From Opeltia flavorubescens (Eukaryota > Ascomycota > Lecanoromycetes > Teloschistales > Teloschistaceae), in assembly GCA_000442125.1 (NCBI GenBank), contig KE546976.1, positions 868,001-932,000 on the forward strand: a stretch of DNA of 64,000 nt. Direction: 5' to 3'. Each line of letters starts with the position of its first letter. Positions within the stretch are counted from its first letter, which is position 1. A model generated the notes under the pieces. The model ran no database searches, had not been told where the DNA came from, and was given only the letters and a program-made list of their open reading frames with translations. The position numbers were made by a program, and so were the translations under genes. Shown here one piece after another: positions 56,152 through 64,000 of the stretch.

Positions 56152-59100
56152 TCAATCCAAATCGATGGCAGAATCCGCCGAGTTGCCTTGCGCCTTTAGC
56201 ACCGCCCGCGTAGGTGGCATATCGTCTTGCTCCCCTTCCTCCTCTTCGTACTCAACTTCAAAATCCTCCTCATATTCTTCCTCGAGCCCATCTGCATATC
56301 CTTCCTCACCCTGACCATCTTGACCATCTTCGTAGTCGTCACCCATATCTTCTTCATCCATCTCCTCATCTTCCTCTCCTTCTTCGTCGTCAGCTTCGTC
56401 GTCGTCATCATCATACACGACTTCATTCTCCACCTTCGCTTGTTCCTTCCGTGGGCCAAAGCCATTCATGGCAGCTGCAAGTCCAATTGGCTTCTTCATC
56501 TGCTGCTGCTGTTGGTGTTGAGGTTTGTTAATCATGGCAGGTGTAGACCTCTCACTCTGATCCCTACTATGACCTGGCCTTGGGCTACCCATCCCGCCTC
56601 TAAGCTTCCACTCCGTAACTGACTTATTCCAGTCCCAATCAGGAGGCAAAAGACCATTGGCTCTTGTTTTCTCCAAGCGGATCTGTGCTCTCGTGGGGGT
56701 AGGGTTCCACTGGCCTGGCCGGCGACCTGCCGGCTGGATCTGGTTTGGTTGATTTGGGATTAGGCCAGTGGAAGGGCGGTGAGTGGCTTCACTGCTACGA
56801 CTTGAGCTCAGACGCTCGCTCTTCTCGCGTTCGGCCTGGAACCATGTCGTACCTTCGGCAAGGGCTTCACGAACTTGGCGAACTTGGGCTAGGAGATCGT
56901 TGGGTGAGATCTCAAGGTCGTTGACGCTGGAAGTTTCTGAGACTTGGCTGGTCTGGTTCGCACGAGTAGCGAGGCCATTAGGCGTATGTGACTGTTTGGG
57001 AGGTTTCTTGTGATCCGGCGGTGATGGCTTCAACAGCTTTCGAACCCGTTCGATCTGCTCGTCCGCTCGTGATCGTTTGAGGCCGGACTGGGGCGTAGAT
57101 ACAGTATCAGGATTGACGCCTCGGGCCTTCAGTGCAAAGTAATCACCCCGCGTAGTGTCGAGTTTTGTGTTTCCGAGTAATCGTCGCGCTTGCCGTATGA
57201 CTTTCTCATTAGCATAGCCAATTTCATTCAACTGCGAGAAATCTGCCAAATTATCGTAAAACGAGGCGGTGTTCCGTGAGTCACCCATGGTCCTCGAGCG
57301 CTTGTGGTGAGGTTTCAATGATGTGTTGATGGACTGTTTGCCTCCCTTTGTCTGTGACGGATCCCGGCGTTTGCGCTTAACGCCGTTCGAGCTTTCCGCA
57401 TTCGGTATTTCTTCACCATCGAAATCGGTAGGTAGACTTTTCCGCTTCAGGTTCTGTACTTGTAACGGGCGAGGCATGCTCGTTTCAACCCTTTTTACCA
57501 TATTCAAGTCCGGAACGTCTTCATTTAAGCTTGATTGAGAATATGTTTTGCTCTGGCCGTGCCGTTGATGCGATGATCTTGCCATTTCTTGCATCGACTT
57601 TGCAAACAATGCTCTACGTTCTTTTCCCTTTCGCATAAGTTTCTTCTTCCACACGACTTCCTTCCAACGTCGATAAAACTTCCGGCTGAGAATTGTACCT
57701 CGAATTTCTCCTATTCGCAATCAGTCTCAACTTTGAAAAGATGACGTGAGAAGTCGGCCACTGACGTGCGTGCTTCCAAGATCTCTCGTCTTCCACTTCC
57801 CGGAAGGCTCTTGAAACAATTGGTCCGATGGTAAATTCGATGAACTGTTGCAAAAGTCCCTGATCTTCCATCAAAAGCCCCTCGGCCAATGCGTCAAGTA
57901 CTGCGGGACGTGGATCAGGAGCTTTACTGACAACTGGTTCGGGTGCGCTGGCGGGAAATAGTGAAGGTTCTGGTCGCGGCGAAAAGTCAGTGGGTGGCGT
58001 CTCGTGCGTGAGAATTTTCGCATTCGGATTTGTTGGAGATGATGTTGATGCTGATGATTCTTTGACTACGTTGTTTGGCGCAAAAGGCGTGTGTGCTGGG
58101 AATGAGTACGTAGGCTTTGCAAATGAAAATCCTGATTTGCTGGCTGGCGGATTGGACTGGCCCTGCGGTGGCTCTGACAATGTGTTTGGCAATGTACTTT
58201 GGGGAAGAGATGATAAGAATGGAGACTGAGAGGTATGGGAATCGGGTGGTTGATTTTGATCTGGGATTGAAGCTTTCGAAAATAGTGTAGAAGGGGGATT
58301 GGGAGACGTTTTATTAGTAGGATTCAAGAATGCAAAGGGCAAAGTTGACGCCTTCTGTTCGGTTTTTGCCGGTTCTTCAATCCTGAAGCTGCTGGGGGCG
58401 GCCAGCAACTCGATGCCTCCGCCTTTACCTTCTTGTTGAGACGCATCATTAGCGTTATTTTGATCAATTCCGGAAGAAATCCCAGAGCTAAACTTTGGGG
58501 GTTCGGTAGTGGAAGGGGTTTTGAAATTGAAGAAGCTTCTGGATGGTGAGCTGCTTTGTATAGGGTCAGGTTGGGCTGGGCTTGTCGTTGGTTTCGCAAA
58601 GTCGAAGTTTAGAGATTTGGGTCCTGAGTTACCCGAGATACCAAATGGACTGGCCGCAAAGGCTGGCTGCCCTTGAGTAGTGATTGGACTAGATTTTGTT
58701 GCCGATTTTGAGGCATTGATTTGAGGAGCGAAGGATTGACCATCTGATGGTGGTTGTGCTGATATGCTTGGCTTGCCAAAGAAGGTAGTCGAAGCCAGTG
58801 GATTAGGTTTTGACTCCCCCAATGTAGTAAAAGGTGATGATGATGGCAGAGCAAAAGGGCTATTGTTCGAGGCTGTATCTTTTTCTTTTTCTTGCGCTTG
58901 AGGCACTTCTGCCTTATTATTATTAGTTGTCGAATCCTGAGGTGTCTCTGTAGTATTTACACCATCAGGGAGGAAGAGAGTTTCGTCGTTAGCGGTATAA
59001 GGGTTTTCGTTGTCAGAGTACTCTTCTACAAGAGAACCTTGAGCCTGAGCTTGAGCGGCAGTCATTCCATTGATAACAGCGGGTAGTGTACGGCCATGTC

Positions 59101-60848
59101 GTTTCTGCTCAACTAAATTCGCTGCGAAGGCCTGCTTCCGATTCGAATTTGCATCTGTTGAACCGTTTGCAATCGTTATGATGTTATGTTTTGATTCAAC
59201 TGACCTGAGAGATACCGTCCGGCAACAGATCCGAGATCTAAGCAGGATTCTCCACTGTCCTTTTCTGTAACGGTGAATCCATGATCTTCACAATATGCTT
59301 GCGCTTCATGCTCATCGTCAAAACCAAGGACCTGTGTAAGGTCCGTGAGAGTCCAGTCCTCAACCTTGGCGCTTCCACCTCTCTTGACTCTGTAAGCTTT
59401 CCAGATTGTTTCCAGTGCTGTCCTCCGCACCTTATTGAAGTAGATTTCGGCGACGCATGCCATAAGATAAGGTACAGCTGGACTATGAATAATGTCGAAG
59501 AAGCGAGGAGTATTCGCTTGCGCAATGGCAGTAGGTACCTGGGGCCGTAGAGGTCCTTGGGCCTCTGAAGTATTAGCTGCTGCTGCGTATAGTCTCATGG
59601 CGACGCGCACGCGTCGATCCTTTAGTATTGTTGGTGGCCAATTCTGTGCTCGATCTTCCAGATCCGGTCTCTGGTCCTGAATCTCGAAAATGATACAATA
59701 AGCTCGAAATTCGGGTTCACTGGGGGAAACGAGCTTGTGTCGGCTGTCATCATAGTAGTACATCAACGAAAGGAGAGTGTTGTTGAGCTGTTCCCGTTCC
59801 TGGTAGGCGTCAAAATCTACGCCATTTTCACTTGCCTTTGCAAGTTGATGCAGTGAGAGTATGTGGAAGCGCGCGATTCGCTCGAAGCAACTTATAGCTA
59901 TTCGGAGCTCGTCGACCTTTGTAACTTGTTGAATCGAGAAGTCGTTTCTTATAGCTCTCGTACGATCCCAGACGAATTTGTGGACATTGACGAGCGGTTC
60001 AGACCCACCAACGACCTCGTCCATCAAGTAGTCAAGGGTTTTCTGGAGCATGAGAGGAGGTCGAATGTCTGAAGGAAGCTGTTCCTCATAGCCCGCGGCA
60101 GGTCGTCGGTATCGTTTGACCATGCGGTCCTCTGAGGGTACCTTGACGCCTTCCTTGGTCGCATGTGGGACCTATCGTAATTCCATCAACACGGCTCGCT
60201 GCTTGGTCATGTCCAGCCCAATCTCGTACCTTCTCGCAGTCGTCGACCATGAACTGTGTGATTCTTTGTACTCGCTCATGTTCGGCACACATATCCTGAC
60301 AAGTGCCAATGATTGTAATAGCATTCGCGAGAGTAGTCGGTTTGTCCGGATCGGCCAGGAGCCCATCTCGGATAGCATCCTTTCTCTCCTGCTTTCGTTG
60401 CTCCTCAAGCTATTGGTACGAAGGAAATCAAAAGTCACTAGGGGTTCCTCCAGTTAGTACAAGGAGAACGGAAGGCGCATACCGTTCGAAAAGTCTTCTC
60501 CATGGAGGCTCTGTAGGTGGTCGGTTCTTGGGTTGTCGCATCACGTAAGGCATCTCCTCTCAAATTGGACGTTGCTGGGGTTGGAGTGTTCCGTGTTTGA
60601 CGAGAAGCAGCCCGGTACAGAGGAGCGCCTCGAGCAGTGGCCCTCCTCGATGGACCACGTGTTGAAGCAGCTCTTGAGAATGGTTGTGCTTGCTTCGACG
60701 TCACGCCATTGTTGCTACTTGAAAGCGGCCTCGTCTGCCGACCCAAATCTGCGGACCCAGCCCGAGAACCTCTGGATGTATTGATACCTCTGGCTCGTGT
60801 CGAAGGTCTGAAGCCTCTGGATGCCCGTGGCGCTTGGGGCGCTGACAT
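56152..60848 (-). CDS. SAC3: mRNA export scaffold Sac3 (TREX-2 complex)
   Basis: Scaffold of the TREX-2 complex, which couples transcription to mRNA export at the nuclear pore. Exons 60848-60483, 60409-60230, 60171-59205, 59154-57766 and 57710-56152 give 1486 residues; introns are 50-73 nt. The conserved SAC3/GANP domain (about 140-480) starts with IIGTCQDMCAEHERVQRITQ and has VKRYRRPAAGYEEQLPSDIR, LSLMYYYDDSRHK and PYLMACVAEIYFNKVRRTAL. Beyond it come Phe/Gly-poor Ser/Pro-rich repeats with FFGKP, NFDFAKP and SPFGI, then a predicted coiled helical part with a SREF-type segment (LSRKFYRRWKEVVWKK). The tail is rich in Asp and Glu with a short Gln run. The ATG at 60848 is the only good start, though a further upstream exon cannot be ruled out. 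Confidence 0.93.
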
Positions 60849-61712
60849 TGCGCCAGGAGTCCGTGTCTTGTTCCTATCACTGACATAGAGGAGTGTGAGG
60901 ATGGAGAAAAGACGTGCAGAGAAATAGGTTTTCGATCGGGATAGCCGCGGTATACATGATGGAAACTAGCTTTGTGTAGAAATGTTAGTTTGAGATAGTT
61001 TGCTGTTTCGGGAAAGTCGGCATCTTCATCTTCCGACCGCCACCTAATTAGCCGCCAATAGACTGAATCCAAAAGCATGCCTCACAGTACCGATAAAGCT
61101 TGCAAATAGTAAGCTACATCTCCCTCAGGTACCCATCATAGGTACATATGTGAACGAGGAAGGGCTGAGAGATACATTAGTCATGGGTCTCCTCTAGAAG
61201 GGTCACGTCTATCAGTTCAATAGCGAGGTGTCGACGATCACGGTAATCGCAGTACCAAAATTTCATTAATTCGTCTCAGTGCACTACCTTGCTAAACTAA
61301 GCCAAATAAGATAATTAGCAAAACTACCGCCCGCAATATCCAGTTCCTTTTCGCTTAAATGAGTGTGAAGAATGAAAAAGCGGTTAAATAAAGCTAGATC
61401 CGCGTTTAAGACTACTTCCATTACGCCAGTAAGCTGTGCTTGAGCCCAGATTCCGAAGATCGGGTCAGCGAACTCTCAGATTAAATTATGAAAGGGGGCG
61501 GAGAAAGATGTTGATCGCCATGGAAATCCTGACCAGCAATGTCAAGTCAGCAAGCAAAGTTGGAGAACAAATGGGGCAGTTGCGTGAAGGTTAGGAGACA
61601 GCCACCAGCGAAGAAGAAGTTCCTTGGTAAGAAAGATGGAAAGTGGGTTCAGTAATGAATGGCGGCGTCATGATACACCCAGCGGTGGAAGTCAACGTAA
61701 TTGTGTCAGACA
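60849..61712. promoter_or_regulatory. SAC3 upstream region / 3' region of YDR124W-like gene
   Basis: These 864 bases hold the SAC3 promoter and the end of the next gene. I see no coding frame of interest and no named motif. Confidence 0.45.
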
Positions 61713-64000
61713 TCAAGGAAAAGACTTGGTGACATCAAAGTCTTGGGTACCGGGAGCGAGGAAGTTGTTGAAATTGGCGTCCCAAGTCTCGTGGGTTTGT
61801 GACGGTTCCACAGGCCGAGAAAAGACGAGTGGATGGCTACGAGGATCGAGATGGCAATGATTTCTTGCACATATCTCCTGCTGTTCGTGTTCTGGTCTCC
61901 AACCATGAGTGTGGCCATTCGGGCAACCGTGGCTGGCGCAAAGGGGCTGCTGTATGTGAGGTGGCAGCCCATGAGCGTGATTATTCGCTGCATCGATATG
62001 AATTTCGAGGCCGGTCGATGGCATGCCGAATGATGCGCGCGGCATTCGAAAGCGTTCGTAGGGAAGGGTGTCTATGAAATTGTATTGATCCGTCCGTGGA
62101 GGCCAGGCCTGGGTGTAGGACGGAGACTCGTATCTCTGGACCGACGCTGCTCTTCGTAGGGGCATCGGTCCTTCTCTGATTGCCAAACGACTGGTGGGGC
62201 CACTGAGAGGCATGTAGGGAGTTGATACCGCTTCGGTCATGGGGTTATCCTCGGATTTAAGGGTTGGGAAGAAAGGTTGCGGGCCCAAATGGTTCATACT
62301 CTCCTCATTGCCTCGAAGCTGGTCGTGAGGGGTTCCGATGCCGTTAATTTCAGCCGTGGTCGCTGGCGTTGCCGAGTCGAAGACCTCCTCTTTCATGTAC
62401 GTATCGCTGCACTGAGCCCGAATCGCGTTCGCATACTCGGTACTTTCAGGCTCATACTCGATTTTGATGTTTGCAGGATTGAAATGCAGATCAAAGGGTG
62501 AACAAGGGTCTCCAATTGCGCTTGCCGTCGGTGTCCCCGTTGTTGAAGTCAGCAGCTCCGACGACCTTCGTGACTGGGATGCGTCATTGCTTTCTTGTTT
62601 CACAATGGTCCGTTCATCAGCTCTTCTCATCGTTTTTCTGCCCCTCCTCTTCTTCATCTTCTTCTTTTTCTTCTTCGAGGACAGCGACGTGGCCTTTGAG
62701 ACGTATATCGTGTCTTCGCCGTCTGTGGGTATCGTTAGTAAATCACAGGCCAATATTGATGGCTTTGGAATACCTGCACCGCCCTCTTCAAATTGTTGTT
62801 CCATCTCCCTAACATCGTACAGCTGGTTGAGTAGCCTGAGTGATTCCACTCTCATCTCAAGCACTTTTGTGGAATCTCTCAAGCCGTCCACGGTGAACTC
62901 ACCTCGGCCATAAGAGCTAGTCTGGCGGAGAAGTATTGGCGAGAAGAAAAGGCGCTCTGGTACGTAAAGGCGTTAGTAAGAGGATTCGAGGAGGATATGA
63001 GATTGCATACCTCGCTTTCCCAGATGATCAGGTTCTTTATGACGGCAGCCCGTCCCCTCCTTCCAGTTCTCTTGCGTGCACCACCAGTCCGGCACACTAT
63101 CTCGACCCGGATTTTCCGGATCGTCCGATGGATTGCCGCCGCCATTGTACGGATGTCTGACCTGTTTAGATGGTTCTCTTAATTTAATCCACGCTTTCAT
63201 GATACCCTTCAATAGGCTCTGACCAAGATTGGTGCAGGTCCTCCTATAGTACTCGCCGATCCGTTGTTTATCGTCAAGTCTTAATGCCTCCGTTGCTTCT
63301 TCCATCACCACTTCACGCTCCGAGTCACTGTCCGAATCACTATTGTCAAGGACATCTGCGCATCGAGCATTGAAGGCTTCTACATCGATTTCCGAAAAAG
63401 CCATTTGGTTAGGACTCGTCGGCATATCCGTTGCATTAGTCGAGCTTGGTTTAAGTCGCTTCCCAGATAAGTTGGAAGCATGAGGATGACTGCGCTTCTT
63501 CTTTGAGTGCAAATTGGCGTCGTATCCTGCATTGGGTGCCAGGAGTAAACTCTTGGTATCGTGGGCATTCACCACAGAGCTCGCGCCTGGGGATGAGTTA
63601 GTATTGGTCCGCTGAACAACAGAGTATAGGATACCTGAGTATTGTTGTATCAAATTGCTCAAGAGCGGGGTGATCTCAGCCAACAGGCGCTTCCTAACGG
63701 GTGCCAGGCTCGGAGTGGTCTTGATACACCAGTTCAAGGGGCATTCTTCATCATCAACCCAGAATTCAAGAATCTTTCGCATCTGTTTGTTTTGATGACT
63801 AGGTACGGAACCATCCTGCAAAGCTGTGAGCACGTGATACGATCCAGCAGATATGGGGCAATCATACCTGAGCTAGCGGTTGGTGATTCGGGGTCCAGCT
63901 GTCGAGATGTGCAAGAGAATCTTCACACAGACGTCCCGGAAGACCATCAGAAGATGCTGTCCTTAATGGCTCATTGAATGTGGCAGTGTCAGGTTCAATC
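61713..64000 (-). CDS. YDR124W/DUF2841-like helical-bundle protein (5' end beyond window)
   Basis: Exons 64000-63868 (partial), 63815-63011 and 62956-61713 give 726 visible residues; the frame is open to the window edge. Introns are 52 and 54 nt. The conserved helical bundle includes LKGIMKAWIKLREPSKQVRH, PYNGGGNPSDDPENP, VPDWWCTQENWKEG and CRHKEPDHLGKRERLFF, the signature of the fungal YDR124W-like (DUF2841) family. One member belongs to the Aspergillus fumigatus hrmA-associated cluster, a subtelomeric set linked to colony morphology. A Lys-rich block (KKKKKKMKKRRGRK) is a likely nuclear signal. The last 90 residues hold a striking Cys/His-rich stretch (61833-61985). The function is not established; DNA or chromatin work is a guess from the basic block. 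Confidence 0.82.

Noticed and set aside
63831-63838. RTCACRTG octamer (CACGTGAT) near the right edge
   Set aside because: It sits inside an intron of the DUF2841-like gene. A few matches are expected by chance in 64 kb.
1-64000. Search for transposons, CRISPR arrays, rRNA, phage or new defence-type cluster
   Set aside because: I found no terminal repeats, transposase, repeat arrays or clustered accessory genes. The content is eukaryotic housekeeping genes.

Overview
The window is nuclear DNA from a filamentous ascomycete (Pezizomycotina). The genes are eukaryotic and densely packed on both strands. Most are split by short introns of about 45-70 nt with GT...AG ends and CTAAC/CTGAC-like branch sites, and the proteins are fungal families, several of them typical of filamentous fungi (Cut12-type spindle pole protein, Mid1, a YDR124W/DUF2841-like protein). 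The class cannot be fixed from sequence alone. Four ambiguous bases (N) lie at 16254, 16959, 30496 and 37121. I saw no transposon, CRISPR array, rRNA or convincing tRNA gene.

Layout. 1-7.5 kb: end of an unknown gene, CBF5 (H/ACA pseudouridine synthase), a Derlin, FYV10/GID9 (GID E3 ligase), BMT5 (25S rRNA methyltransferase), PTH1 (peptidyl-tRNA hydrolase). 7.9-16.4 kb: GABA transaminase, SET2 (H3K36 methyltransferase), an AT-hook protein. 17-30.8 kb: SPT4, PPT1 (PP5 phosphatase), POP8 (RNase P/MRP), ESS2, MID1 (calcium channel subunit), a possible small tail-anchored protein, COQ8, an NmrA-like protein, UreF. 31.4-45.4 kb: SIS1 (Hsp40), RBG1 (DRG GTPase), CWC2 (spliceosome), GCN2 (eIF2-alpha kinase), CUT12, CDC34 (E2). 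47.8-64 kb: a UBA-UIM protein, CBF1 (bHLH), NTA1 (N-terminal amidase), SAC3 (TREX-2), and a 5'-truncated YDR124W-like protein.

The genes form no biosynthetic cluster or operon; this is a core housekeeping segment. Functional themes recur (RNA processing, translation control, protein quality control, chromatin and transcription), and many neighbours share short divergent promoters (about 210-365 bp). Exon joins were worked out by hand from splice signals, frame and family conservation, and each given join keeps the reading frame.

The observations most worth checking are four exact RTCACRTG (Cbf1-type) octamers upstream of CBF1 itself, a perfect heat-shock element upstream of SIS1, a palindromic double GATA site upstream of GABA transaminase, a 15-nt microexon in RBG1, tandem splice acceptors in CUT12 and GCN2, a Cys/His-rich tail in the YDR124W-like protein, and a UBA-UIM protein related to deubiquitinases in which I see no catalytic boxes. 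I found no clear new multi-gene system.
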